From Clonostachys chloroleuca (lineage: Eukaryota > Ascomycota > Sordariomycetes > Hypocreales > Bionectriaceae), in the NCBI GenBank assembly GCA_037952775.1, contig JBANAY010000004.1, positions 1,550,001-1,614,000 on the forward strand: DNA of 64,000 nt. The letters are read 5' to 3'. The notes under the pieces are model-generated. The model did no database searches. It was not told the DNA's origin and saw only the letters and a list, made by a program, of their open reading frames with translations. Positions 33,444 through 45,882 of the stretch are shown here, one piece after another (the first letter of the stretch is position 1; each line of letters opens with the position of its first letter). The position numbers and the translations under genes were made by a program.

Positions 33444-35585
33444 GCGAGAATTCTCAAAACATCTCGTGTCGTTGACATTCGATACCTTCATGTTCACTTT
33501 TTATATATCAAGGGTCGCTTATTTCCCGTGAGCTTAGGTGTATTTTCGTCAGGATAACTGGTGGTTCGCACAGCCGATATAAAACAGATGCCATGGACCG
33601 CTCAGCTTTTAGTAACTTCAAGGTAGTAGATGCACAGACAATGTTGGAACTTTGGTCGCTATGCTCACCCAATAAGAGTTACAGCGGGGGTTTGATGGAT
33701 CTAGCAGTGGGATGAGAGAAAATATGGCACACCTAAACACCCAAAATACACTTTGAGTGTTTTGTCGTGGAACTGTAGATTCATTGATTAATAATGGCTA
33801 TGGAACTGACTCAATACTCGCTTCTAGAGATCGGCGGGTAAAACGGACGAGGCTCAAGTTGAATTGCCAACCACCATGGTCATTATAGCGGCCAACGAGA
33901 ATTCGACAAGCCGATTTGGCCATGCTTCTTCCCAGTTGTTGTTTGGATAAGGTGACTCGGTACAAGGGATCCAAGAACCCCCAGCCTGATATGTCTGGCT
34001 GAGGTCAGACGGGAGGCAGCCAGAGTTTGCAGCCACCAGGCCTGATGGTGGTTTACGAAGCTGGGGCGATGACGATGACGCCAGCCAGCCAAAAACGGTT
34101 TTACTTACAGCATCCATGACCATTTTACTGGGTACCCATGCAGTCCAGCTTGGTGGACGAGAAGAACTGGATGGGGATCCTTCTGTTTCGGAAGTTGGAT
34201 CGACCTGCCGACCCGGCGCTATTCGCTAGTAGGTAAGACGTCGGTTTTTACAGAACGAACCTAAACGAACCTCTGGGGCGGATGATGACGATTGATATTC
34301 GGATGGGATGGCCATGGGCCTGGAGGGTGGGCAGATGCGACGTTTCCAGGTGGTACAGGCCTCTGTATTCAAAAGCACGATGAGGTGGCCCCTTATCTCT
34401 GTCCATAGAACGAATTGGAATATTGAGCTGATCGTACTGTAATTGGACGGCCGTCCTTTACTTTCTTGATTTGCAGCAAAGTCACTCACCCGAGAAATAT
34501 GATGCTGCCCCGCTGTCCACGGGTCGTCTGTTCAAGCTTTCGGGATTGCAAGAATTTACCTCCGCCTTCGATTAGCATTTTGCGGGCGCATACAACCAAA
34601 GTCCGGCTTACATGATTGACGACGCGGCCCTCAGCAGTGGCGATGGCCGCGCTGTGATGGTGATGATGGAGGTGACAATGTGGTGGCGGTGAAAGGCACA
34701 GCCATGATCCCTCCCGCAACTGCCGTCAGGTGGGTAGATGTCATCTACTCGGATTGATGCTACGTTCGAATGGCTTGATACTTTCTTTTTCTCTGGTCCC
34801 CATGCTTCTGGACCGCCATGTTTACGCAGCATTAGCTTGGCTCGAGGAACTTGAAGCCACTTGGGTCCGCTGCAACGCGCCATTGGCTGGAGACAGAAGG
34901 CCACCTACGCTACACGTGCAGCTCATCCACTGCTGCTGCGATGGACATGACGGATTCCGTGACTACTAATGCGTCTTGTTCTAGGCAAGAAGCCGGTATT
35001 TCCCCTGGCTCGGAGCGTATTGCAGCCAGAAGTACCCGACCTCTGATAAATGTGTGTGCGTATTAGAAGATGAGCCCAACAGCTACAGGACGGCAGTGGA
35101 CGACCGACAGGGGCCTGGGCGGGCGGCAGGCGCTGTAAGTCATACCCTGTACCCGTAGGTGGCCCTGGAAGTACCAGTACTCGGCAGCCCATTGTAATTG
35201 AAGCCCCGCCTCCATGACCTAAGCCAACCGCATCACATCAATGGATCCTTCATCAGGCCTCCTTCCATCTGGCTGTCTGCTGCTACTGCCCGTCTCCACC
35301 GAGCCTGGCCTCAACTCTGGGTTAGTTATCTCTAGTCCCAACGTCGGCAGCAAATAAAACCATCATAGCTCGCCGAGCTGCCCAGGGCCGTCCTCAGAGC
35401 CTGCCAGGTGCCCTCCAAGACTCGTTGCTGTCGCCAAGGCCGTCTGCCCCTCGAGCCTCTTCTCCCCTCCCCTCCCCTGGTCCACTCTGCATTGTCTGGC
35501 CAGCCACCTTTCTCGAGGCGGTGACGGCATCACATCGCTCAACTCTATCCATTGACCACCCAACCCTAATTTCTCGGCGCCCAGA
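33444..35585. other. 2.1-kb intergenic region
   Basis: No supportable gene. Short frames on the minus strand (33854-34904) have no domain. The last 300 bases are the leader of the oxysterol-binding protein gene. Confidence 0.5.
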
Positions 35586-38500
35586 ATGTCGGACACCGGC
35601 GAGAGGTAAGTTCACCACGATCCGTCCCCAAGGCCCAAACCTAAACCCAAACACGAACAAACGACACAAGCCCCAAGTGTATCAAGCTATTGCAGAATTG
35701 GAGCTCCATGCTCCCATTCTTCCCATCAGCTGTCGTGTCGTCACTCCACCCCTCCAGCCCCTTTCTTGGCTGTCTTTGCCTAGCTCAACCTCATTCGCCG
35801 GCCCCCTCCAACCCCAACCCATCGTGGACGTTAAAGTCAAGAGTCTATCTGGGTAGCTAATTGTTCTTGCTCCCCTCATACAGCGTCCACAAACGCTCAC
35901 GATCTGCGCATGCGCTCTCCCTCCTGAGGCGCAAGGATACGCGCGAAGACGAGTCTGGCTCTGAAGACGGCCGAACAAGCAACAACGGTTCTTCAGCTAC
36001 CGCCGGCAGGCATCCACACGGCTCCATGTCGCACCAGCAGAGCACCCGGAGCCATCACAGCTCCAGGCTCTCCGTAACCTCGGCCAGCCTAACCAGGACG
36101 CCCTCGGCCAACAACAATAACCACAACAATGTTCCTGCCCCCGCCCCCTCCCCGATCCCCCTCAAGCCTACCACGAGCCACGATAAGGGCGCGAGCCTCG
36201 AGCAGTCTGTCAAGAAATTCCGAGTCGTCGAGGCCCTCCGGAGCGGCGACACAGCGTCCATTTCCAAAGTCATTCGAGAATCCGTCAGTGAAGATGGCCC
36301 ACGCCCAAGCACTTCGTCGCTCCTAGGCGGCTCCGCTTCCGGGCTGGATGACACCACCATTTTGCATCTGGCCATCCAATGCGCCGAATTCCCCGTCGTC
36401 GAGTATGTCTTGTCCGACGGCCAGGGCACCCTCGACCTCAACGCACGCGATAAGGAGGGCAACACCCCTCTCCATATTGCTGCCGCTCAGGGTCGCACGC
36501 CTGTTGTCAAGCTGCTCTTGGAGCACAAGAATATCAATGATGCCGTCGCAAACTTGCAGGGCAAGCTCCCCATCGACCTCGCTCGAACCCCCGAAATCTT
36601 CCAACAGCTCCAGCTTTCACGATCCATATACACCGAAGAAAAGATCAGGCAGGTCCAGGCACTCATTGCAAACGGCGACAACGATGGTCTTGCGCAGCTA
36701 CTCGAGGAGCCACGCTTCAAGACCGTCATCGACATCAACAGCCCCGAATTTGCTTCCGAGCCGGTCACGGTCAGCACTGGAGGGACTCTTTTGCATGAAG
36801 CCGCTCGCAAGAAGGACACGAAACTGATCCAAACACTTCTGCTCCATGGAGCTGACCCCTTCCGTCGCGACCGCAAAGGAAAGCTCCCCCAGTCCATCAC
36901 CAATGACGACAACGTCAAGGCCATCATCAAGAGGTCGCCTGCTGCTGTCGCTGCGCAACGTGTAATTCAAGAGAAGGCTGTCCTAGGCCACGCTGCATCT
37001 CAAACCGCCGCTGCTGTGGCAGCTGGCGACCCCTTGGCAGGCCGTGAAGCTCGTGAGATGAAGGGCTATCTCAAGAAATGGACAAACTACCGCAAGGGAT
37101 ACCAGCTGCGATGGTTTGTGCTCGAGGACGGCGTCCTCAGCTACTACAAACATCAAGATGATGCGGGCTCAGCCTGCCGCGGAGCCATCAATATGAAGAT
37201 TGCCAAGCTTCACATGAGTGCGGACGAGAAGACCAAGTTTGAGATCCACGGAAAGTCCTCGGTCAAATACACTCTTAAAGCCAACCACGAGGTCGAGGCC
37301 AAGCGTTGGTACTGGTCCCTGAACAACTCTATCCAGTGGACGAAGGATCAGGCCAGAGAGGAGGAGCGGCAGCAGGCTCGAAACGCGGAAATTCTTAAGC
37401 AGGCCAAGGCTGAGCAAAGCCACCAGTCTCTTGGGGTCGAGCCTTCCAGCGAAACAACGAGCATATCGGACATTCGGCAGAGCACCTCTCACCTTCCCAG
37501 TCGTTCGCTGCCAAGTGTCAAGGCAGGGCAGAGAAATGACCACCAGGAAGCTGCCCTAGACGGCCAGGATGATGATGAGTTTGCCGATGCTGTTACCGAA
37601 GCCAACTTCTCGCGCGTCCGCAGCAACGTCCACAGCAATACTCATCACCTGGGAGACCTTGATGACGAGGATGACTACGGTGACGATATCAGTGGGCATG
37701 AAGAGCCGACCGCCACTAGAGATGCTCTGAACATCACCGCCCAGTCAGCCAAGCTACAGCTCGAAACTCTGTCCCAGGTTCATGCTGCTCTGATGCTAGA
37801 AACGGGTCGTAACCCGGGAACACCCCTCTCCGACACCAAGGTTGCGCAGGCCTTTGCGACTTATGACGGCGCTATTCGGAGTTTGACCGGACTTGTGGGT
37901 GACCTACTACGTATTTCCAAGGACCGCGATGCATTCTGGCAGTACCGCCTCGATCGCGAGTCTGAAATGCGCCGTATGTGGGAAGAGAGCATGGCGCAGG
38001 TTGCCAAAGAACACGAGGAACTGGAAGCCCGCATGGGAGAGGCGGAGCATAAGCGCAAGCTGACGAAGAAGGCACTCCGGGAGGTTATGGAGCAGGGCAC
38101 TCCCACACTGCAAGTGACGGCGCCGACCCCGAAGATACCGGCCTACGAGGAAGAGGATGAGATCGACGAGAGCAGGAGCCTGCGTAGGAAGCCCACTGCT
38201 CTTCAACAGATCGCTGCTCTGTCAGAGAGTGAATCGGAAGACGAGGAGGAATTCTTCGATGCCGTTGATGCTGGCGAGGTCGAGGTCGCAGATGTGACCT
38301 TGGCTGAAGTGGGGGTTGAAGAAGCCCAGAAGGAGGTGGCGGTATCTGATGGCTTTGATATCAGCAGCTCCTTCAATGGATATGAAAATGGTATTCGACA
38401 CAGGCTCAAAATGGATTCCGACAACCGACCCAAGGTGTCTCTCTGGGTAAGTAGCTTGCTGAAACCCCCGAGGCAATCTAACGCTAACAAGCACACAGGG

Positions 38501-39701
38501 CATTCTCAAGTCGATGATTGGCAAGGATATGACCAGGATGACGCTGCCAGTATCATTCAACGAACCCACATCACTGCTGCATCGATGCTGTGAGGATATC
38601 GAATATATCGACCTCATCAATCGCGCCGCAGAGAAGTCAGACTCTATTGAACGGCTGGTCTATGTTGCAGCATTTGCCGCAAGTGAATATGCCTCGACTA
38701 TCGGACGTGTTGCAAAGCCCTTCAACCCTCTTCTTGGAGAGACCTTTGAGTATGTGCGACCTGATAAGAATTACCGGTTCATCTGCGAGCAGGTGAGCCA
38801 CCACCCTCCCATCGGAGCATGCCACGCCGACGGACCTAGATGGACGTACTGGGGCGAGTCCAGCGTACAGTCGAAATTCTACGGAAAATCATTCGAGTTC
38901 AATCCACTGGGAACCTGGTTTCTCAAGCTGAGACCCACTGACGGAGGCCCCGAGGAGCTGTACACATGGAAGAAGGTGACGTCTTGCGTTGTTGGTATCA
39001 TCACCGGCAATCCAAGCGTAGACCAGTATGGCCTGATGGAGATCAGGAACTGGAACACGGGAGAAGTCGCCTTGATTGACTTCAAGCCTCGTGGGTGGAA
39101 AGCCTCGAGCGCTTACCAGGTCACCGGCAAGGTCCTTGATGCCAGTGGAAATGTACGGATAAGCATGGGCGGGCGCTGGAACTCGAGATTTTACGCGCGG
39201 CTCACCCCCGGCTATGAAGCCACCATCGATGCCCCCTCCAAGGAGAAGGACAGCGGTCCCGTACACACTGGGAGCTTCAGCGACCCCAGCAGAGCATATC
39301 TCATCTGGGAGGCGAACGAGCGACCTACGGGTATTCCGTTCAACCTCACGCCATTCGTGCTAACATTCAACCACATTGATGAGAAGCTCAAACCCTGGCT
39401 TGCGCCCACAGACTCCCGCCTGCGGCCAGACCAGCGTGCCATGGAAGAGGGAGAGTATGACTTTGCTGCGACGGAGAAGAACCGGCTGGAGGAGGCCCAG
39501 CGTGCTCGGAGAAAGGCTCGCGAGGCTAGCGGCCAGGAGTTTGTGCCCGCTTGGTTCTCCAAGGACCGCGATCCGGTGACGGGCGAGAAGTTCTGGAAGT
39601 TTAATGGCAAGTACTGGGATCTGAGAGCCAAGGGAGGACCTAACGGAGATCCCAATGTATGGGAGGGTTTGGAGCCTATATACCAAGATGCGGATATTTA
39701 G
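35586..39701 (+). CDS. Oxysterol-binding protein (ankyrin-PH-FFAT-ORD)
   Basis: Lipid-transfer protein of the OSBP/ORP family, orthologous in layout to yeast Osh1/Osh2, moving sterol or PI4P at ER contact sites. Three exons: 35586-35605 (MSDTGES), 35884-38446 and 38499-39701, giving 1261 aa. The 20-nt first exon is joined by a 278-bp intron and is preferred over starting inside the second exon. Domains in order: disordered basic/Ser-rich N-terminus (1-110); ankyrin repeats (about 160-245 and 305-345); PH domain (about 398-497, GYLKKWTNYRKGYQLRWFVLE); coiled coil (about 690-760); FFAT motif EFFDAVD with acidic flank (about 793), which binds VAP proteins; and the sterol-binding ORD (from about 860) with the family signature EQVSHHPP near residue 959. 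All parts look intact. Confidence 0.96.
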
Positions 39702-40334
39702 TATAAATGACCTAGAAGTGGATATCTTACTTCTTTTTGGTCGTTTCGACATCAAGAGACGAAAAATTATACACATTGATATCATTCTATTTGCCTAGGT
39801 ACATATGGCCAGCACGCTTGTCCTCGTCAGCGGCCATGTCAAGCTTCTAGACTGGCCTTGCAAGGGTGTTGCGTGTTAAGCTCTATGAAATTCCGATAAG
39901 CACGGACGATTTCAGATGTAAATCCTGCCGGGATTCTTGCTCAGGGTCCTGGCCTTCATGGATACCTACCCAAGGACGCTCTATAATTAGCGGCGTAAGC
40001 ATTCAATTGGCAATGGTGGAATCCGCAGATTTGATGATGATCATTGATTAGGGGACAACGGTGTTCGGCGAGTGGAGTAACAAGGGAATGCCGAGCCTCG
40101 GCATTTCAGCTTCAATTTATTCAACTACGGAGCATGACTGGCCAAATTTATCGCATCCTATCGCGTGCATTAATATAATTACAGTTCGTGGCACCTAGAC
40201 TTCTATTTTTCCTCTGTTGTATTCCAAGACGGAAGTACTTATCACTTGTCGCCTCAAATTGTATAGACCACCCATCCAGACCATTCCCAATCGACCGCTC
40301 CTCATACGAAACACCAACTTTCTACCACTCCGCC
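39702..40334. other. Intergenic, nothing seen
   Basis: 3' flank of the OSBP gene and promoter of the thioesterase gene. The thioesterase frame is open upstream to 40188 but has no ATG there before 40335. Confidence 0.55.
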
Positions 40335-41488
40335 ATGTCATCGAGAGAAGACCGCCCAACCCTCCTGCGCCCCCCCGAGCCAGACCCGAACAAGTCCCCG
40401 ATCGAACACGTCCTCGAGGTGACGGAGCTCGCCGTCCTGGGCCCAGACATCTTCACCAACACCCGCCTCCCCTGGCAGCCGCCCGGCGCTCGAGGCATCT
40501 TCGGCGGCGTCGTCATCTCCCAGTGCCTCGCGTCCGCCCAGAAGACGGTGCCCGACGACTTCCTCCCGCACTCGTGCCACTGCTACTTCCTCCTCGCGGG
40601 CTCCCGAGACATCCCCATCCTCTACCACGTAGAGCGCGTCCGCGACGGCCGCTCCTTCGCCACCCGCACCGTCCAGGCCCGCCAGCGAGGGCGCTGCATC
40701 TTCACCACCACCATCAGCTTCGCCCGCGTCCCCGACGACAATGATTCGAGTTCTTCCTCCCGCCGCACCATCAGCCACGCCGCGCCCCTGCCCCCGGGCG
40801 TCCTCGACACCGTCCCCGCAGACGACCACCACGATCCCCTCCAGCCGGGCGCAGACTCCCGCCGCCCCCTTCAGAGCACCGCCATGATCACCACTCCCGT
40901 TGAACCCGGTGAGAAGGGCGAACCCGCCCACCGTCGCTCCAGAACCTGGATCCGCGCCCGCGGCAAGCTATCCCCCGAGGGCGGGCGCCGCGCCCACCTC
41001 GACGCCCTCGCCTACATGTCCGACAGCTTCATGCTCGGCACCGTCATCCGCGCCAACAACGCCTGGGGCCACCGCCTCACCCCGCGCGAGGTCGACGCCT
41101 TACCCGAGCCCCAGAGGAGTGAAGTCGTCCGCGAGCTCGAGCGCACCGGTCTCGGCAGCACCCTCGAGGAGTGGGAGGCCCGCCCGAGGCTGGGCATGAT
41201 GGTCAGCCTCGACCACTCCATCTACTTCCACGAGCCCAGGAGGGTCCGCGCCGACGAGTGGATGTTCTGCGAGTACGACAGCCCCTGGGCCGGCGAGGAG
41301 AGGGGGCTGGTCATCCAGAGGGTCTTCGCCAAGGACGGGACGCTGCTGGCGAGCTGTGTGCAGGAGGTGAGACGAATCCCCCTTTTCCATTTCTTCCCGT
41401 CTTCTTTTGGGTCAGGTTTGCTAACGAGATATTCAAGGGAGTTGTACGACTAAATCAAGATGGCACTGAACAAGGATCGAAACTATGA
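40335..41488 (+). CDS. Peroxisomal acyl-CoA thioesterase (PTS1 SKL)
   Basis: Acyl-CoA thioesterase II (TesB/yeast Tes1 type), releasing free fatty acid and CoA during peroxisomal beta-oxidation. Two exons, 40335-41366 and 41438-41488, joined by a 71-nt intron, give 360 aa. Double hot-dog features: FGGVVISQCLASAQKTV near residue 58, SHCYFLLAGS, then the second half with AYMSDSFMLGT, SLDHSIYFHE and the Gln-containing end (SCVQEGVVR) that carries the catalytic Asp-Ser/Thr-Gln network of the family. The second exon is only 17 codons and ends Gly-Ser-Lys-Leu-stop, a canonical PTS1. Residues about 135-215 are an insert rich in Ser/Asp/Pro between the two hot-dog folds. The gene is very GC-rich compared with its flanks. 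Confidence 0.94.
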
Positions 41489-41714
41489 GAGGGTGAATCA
41501 GATCCAGACTCCCAATGTCACCGAAATGTAAAAGGCCCGGACGGAGTTGGGCGTTTCCTGTAATACAAATGATTTCCAAGATTAGATTAGCACTAGACTT
41601 GTTGAATACTGGCAACATCAATGCTGACGATATCGTCATAATTCAATATGCATTTTATTCATACTCATTAATAGTTATCTACTTGATGTCTAGGTCGAAA
41701 ACAAGTCGGCGTGC
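41489..41714. other. Short convergent intergenic gap
   Basis: AT-rich 226 bp between the convergent thioesterase and aspartic protease genes, holding both 3' ends. Confidence 0.6.
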
Positions 41715-43327
41715 CTACAGCGCAAATGGAGCAACTCCGAGGCATAAAAGCGCCATAATGGCCGCCAGTGGCGGTGATGACAAGGTGCGTGAAGAGGCGT
41801 TGTTATTGTCTGGGGCACTGCCTCCTGTAGACTGCGACGTCGAGGTTGTCTGAGTGGCACTTGACGTCCTGGTGGGCAAGGCGTTCGACGTCTGGCTCGC
41901 CACTCCGGTGACGGATGGGATAGCAATCCCCGACTTGATTTCGACAATGTCTGAGTCGGTGCTGTTCAGGTTTGCCTGACCGATGGCCAATTGCTCGTTG
42001 GTCAGATCGTACACGACATACGCTGAGCGAAGAAAGGAGGCGCCCAGAAGAGTGAAGGTCGAGGGCACACTGAAGCCGAGGGTGGAAGAGATACCAAATA
42101 TACAGACTCTATCCCAGTCTCTGAAGTATCTTGCCACCGAAGGGTCCTGGAAGACTTCCTGCACATCGGCGTATGCGTCTATGACCATCTCATGCATGGG
42201 AACTTGAATCGTCTTTCCATTGAAACGGAACTCGAAGATATAGCCATCACCACGGCTGCCACGGTAAGCACAATCGACGAAAGGAGACAGTATACCCTTT
42301 ATAGAGATCACGCCAAACTCTTTCCATATCTGTTGAACTTGTTTATCAGGGAGCAGGGAGATGGTGGAACCCGAATCCAGGATGGTATTAGCGTTGAGGT
42401 TGGACAGATCCAAAATGTTCTTCCCATCAGGGTTCAGCAGGTCAAAGCCCAATAGTCTGACATTGAAGGATGTGACCTGGTTGCCAGCTGTCTGGGACGC
42501 AAGGGGGAGGACGGTCAGGTTACCGATAAATTTTTTCTGATCAATTGCACCAAAAAGAACGGTGCCGGAGTCAGACTCCAGGTCATTCTACGGAACTTGT
42601 CAGTATGGGACCAGCGACGTGATATGAGGGAAGCCACAAACCAGATACAAGCTGAAAGCAGCCCTGTCAATGAAACCTTGGTCGACAAGATTATCCACGA
42701 TCGTCTTGTACTTTTCCCGGGTGGCGACATTGGCACTCAAGCCCAACCCCATGATTCCTGTTGGCCTCACGGACTGGAGAGCAAGACCAAGCTGCTGGTT
42801 CTTGATGGAGACGGATCCGAGGTTGACCGTGTCATTGAAGTAATCACCGGAAATCTCGGTGCTGTCCAGATACTTGATATCAAAGCCATCGCTGGAGACC
42901 AACTGGTATGTCGAGCTATTACTCTGATTGACTGGGAGGAAAGTGAGCGAGTGTACAGTGTATGCAGCGCGTATGCGTGCCAATTGTCCGTCTCTGTCCA
43001 TTTCGTTTGCTTACATGTTGTCAGGCAGGAGCCTATCCTAGCCTGAAGTTGCTGATTGTTGCATATATCGGCATCAACCGAGTTCACCCAGGTGTCGCTG
43101 CTGCCGGTGTCGAGCAGAAAGCTGACTTTCTGGGGAGGAGTTCCAATCGAGAACTCGGAGTAATAACCGCCGCCGGTGAGGTTGTTGAGAGCCTCGAGCG
43201 TGATGTCCTTTTGGGCCTGACGCTTGACTAGTGCGGCCGACGCAGAGTAGTCTTGACGAGAGAAGGGGATGGAGACATGGCCGGCGGTGGCTGCAGCAAC
43301 CAGCCCGAGAAGGTATGCCCACTGCAT
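41715..43327 (-). CDS. Yapsin-like GPI-anchored aspartic protease
   Basis: Secreted pepsin-type aspartic endopeptidase (A1), probably anchored at the plasma membrane or wall. Three exons on the minus strand: 43327-43015, 42931-42642, 42587-41715, giving 491 aa. The signal peptide is residues 1-16 (MQWAYLLGLVAAATAG). A short propeptide ends at a dibasic-type KR site (ALVKRQ), a likely Kex2 cleavage. First active-site Asp in LLDTGSSDTWV, second in ILDSGSTISLLP; both lobes are complete. The first intron removes a Cys-containing false continuation and gives CLTTFNQSNSSTYQ. After the catalytic core comes a Ser/Thr-rich stretch (SSATQTTSTSQSTGG) and a C-terminal hydrophobic tail (LAAIMALLCLGVAPFAL), a GPI signal. 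This matches OpsB/yapsin-type proteases. A TATA-like sequence lies about 75-85 bp upstream. Confidence 0.94.
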
Positions 43328-43400
43328 GGCGATGCGGGTGTCTGACGAAGCTCCCTCCTGATCCTGTCCTGGCTCTCCCGGGTCACTGTGCTGTGTGTAT

Positions 43401-43414
43401 TAAAATAATATATA
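43401..43414 (-). promoter_or_regulatory. TATA-like element of the aspartic protease gene
   Basis: On the minus strand reads TATATATTATTTTA, about 75-87 bp upstream of the ATG, a usual fungal TATA distance. Confidence 0.5.
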
Positions 43415-45882
43415 GTCTGGGTCAAACGAGTGTTTCAGCACAGCAATACCGGTTGGGTGTTTGGGCAGAGTAAGCAATCCCGAGGAGTCGTTTGTTATTT
43501 TCCCACCAGCTGCACAGGATGCGGCAGACAGCAGGTACGACACTGCCACCTCAGATGAAGATGGCTGGACACTGCCTGCTAGTGTAGCCCGGGTTAACTC
43601 TAATAACGTAAGGTACGCGCGGGAGGTCTGGGAGGGGGAGGAGAGAGGAGGAGGTATGTGCAACCGATGGCTCCAGATCGACACCCCAAACACCATCATT
43701 AAGCTGTACGAGTCTAGCACCTGCCCTACCTACAGTGCTAGTTACTCTGGCTACTACACCTGTAGTCCGCTAGGTGGTAGGTGCTGCCAGGTCCCTACGG
43801 TGGCCAAGGCCAGGGCAGCCAGGCGACACCTGCAGCGGTAGTTGCCTGCAGGCATGAGGCTTTTTACCTCGCTATTATCGGGCTAATGATGTTGTGCCAA
43901 GGCTGGCCGTTTGTCCTCGACGCGCAAAGCAGTTGCCTGCATATACGTGCATACGTATCGAGGCAGGCTGACAGGCATCTGCACCTGGGTTGTGTTGAAT
44001 GTAGAATGGCTGAATGAATAGCCCCACCACTGGCCCATGTTCCAGGCTGGGTTCCAGGATCGTGGGCGGAAGATCGCCTATTGAGGTCAGCCTCGCCCGC
44101 TAAGTGGCCGAATTCCTCCCCCGCGGGTTCAGCTGCCCCGCCACGGCCAAGGGTCCGTGAATCGATTCCACACTGCCAGTCATCGAATCGCTGCAGCCAT
44201 GAATCACCGTTTTCTGCGGTGTGGGTGGGTGACGGGGATAGATGGAGTACGCGTACACGCAGCGCTCACAGTGGCCAGCGGGCATGGATGCTCAGCCTCC
44301 AGCCGCTGAACTCAGAACTCAGACCAGGCTGAGAAATGCGGTACGTACCTCGACCGCGCTAGGCCCTCCACCAAATTCCAAACCCCCCCACTAGCGACAA
44401 GCTAGAGGCTGATAGCCTTGCCTTTGCTCCGTTTTCATCAGCCTTTTTCCTGCACCATTTCCCCCAGGAACTCTCCCGTGCCGTGTCTCGTCTCAGCCCC
44501 GGGAAAACCACAAATCTAAATCGCCATCATCCAAGTGGGTGAAGGGCGCATGGCCCGGATTTTGGTGAGATTTCTCACTGAAAAAGCGGTGCCTTGTTGT
44601 TCTTCACCCACGTGCCATTTGAACTTAAGAGGTATATCAAACATCAACAATGAAGCACCTTCACGCGTCGTTTCATTTTCACGGTAAAGTGAGCAAGTTG
44701 TACTAATCGTTTATTGACTCTAACAAGTGTCTTGTGTCAGAAAAACACCATTTTTTCATCCTTGAGATGATTTCGTGATCCTCAGCAACTAGCAATCAAT
44801 GAGCTTCACCTTGAGCCTCGCCATCTCCAGCGAGAAGTTATCGCAAAAACTACCCTTTTCCCCCTCACTGTTGTCAAAGCCGTAGTTTTCAGAGACCAGT
44901 GAGCAACTTCGCAAGCACAAACTTTCCCTCCCCCTTGACCAGACCTCAAACCTCGTCATCCTCGACCAGAGGCCACGCAGACACGAGCGGCTGGCCTTTG
45001 TTCAGCAAGAGGCAAGCACAAACAACTTTCTTTTTCGCCCATGCTCTCGAACCGTAGCCCTCGGAGAGCATCGGGCAACTTCAAAAGCGCAACTTTTCCC
45101 CTTCGAAACTCATCGTCTTCAGCTGGAGACCGAAGCAATACAACACACTCGCGCCTGCTTCGACGTTCAGCAAGAGGCCGGCACATACACTTTTTCTTTC
45201 TCTCCCTTGCTCTCAAAATTGTAGACCTCAGAGAGCATCGGGCAACTTCAAAAGCACAACTTTTCCCCCTTCGAACCTCGCGGTCCTCAACTGGAGACCA
45301 AAGAAACACACCACACCCGCTGCTGCTTCGACGTTGAGCGAGAAGCCAGCGAAAACACACACCTTTGTCGTCCTGATCTCGAAAAACCGTAGCCCTCAGA
45401 GACCAGTGAGTAACGACACAAGCACAAGTTCTCCCACACCCCTTCGTTCACCTAACCCCGAAACTCATGTTGCTCTCCTAGGAGTCACGCAAGCACACAA
45501 AAGAAATGCTTCGACTGTTCCGACCAGTCAGCTCTCTCAAACCCCTTGCGGGTATCGTACAAGTCAAATCTCCATTTGTTCTCTCTCGCCGCAAAATAAA
45601 AGCAAACGCCGCAACCCCAAATTAGTCGCCTGCCTACTCCTCGTTGTACCACGGTCCTGTGGTTGTGATCCGAAATCGCGTTGAAATTGCAAAAGACAGC
45701 CAAAAGAACCGCCAAAGCAAATGAAAGTCAGAAAATATAGAAACAAGAATTGAAAAAAAAAAAAAAATTTGATGAAGAGGAAGCAAGCCAGAAAGTAGCA
45801 GGACCAAGAGCGCAGTGGTAGAGAGCTTTAAATTTCGATTCTTCGGGCTCTTTGCACTGTAGTCCACTCGGGTCTTTCACCT
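43415..45882. other. 2.5-kb gene-free region with a tandem array
   Basis: No gene recognised. It holds the approximately 168-bp tandem repeat (annotated separately), an A-run at 45752-45767 and a tRNA-like scrap near 45807-45850. Open frames inside the array on both strands exist because the period is close to a multiple of three. Confidence 0.55.
44775..45560. repeat. Degenerate tandem repeat, about 168-bp period
   Basis: Units begin with CCGTAG-CCTC-like sequence at 44880, 45052, 45220 (TTGTAG variant) and 45387, spacing 172, 168 and 167 bp. Each then has AGAG(C/A)..GGGCAACTTC, AACTTTTCCCC, CTGGAGACC or similar, GTTCAGCAAGAGG, and CTTTTTC..GCTCTC in the same order. A partial unit precedes (about 44775-44879, with AGCGAGAAG) and a degraded one follows. 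The period is close to nucleosome length. Function unknown. Confidence 0.85.

Noticed and set aside
45041..45360. Repeat-protein genes in the 168-bp array (both strands open)
   Set aside because: Openness follows from a period divisible by three; no start context, no domain, and flanking units close the frames.
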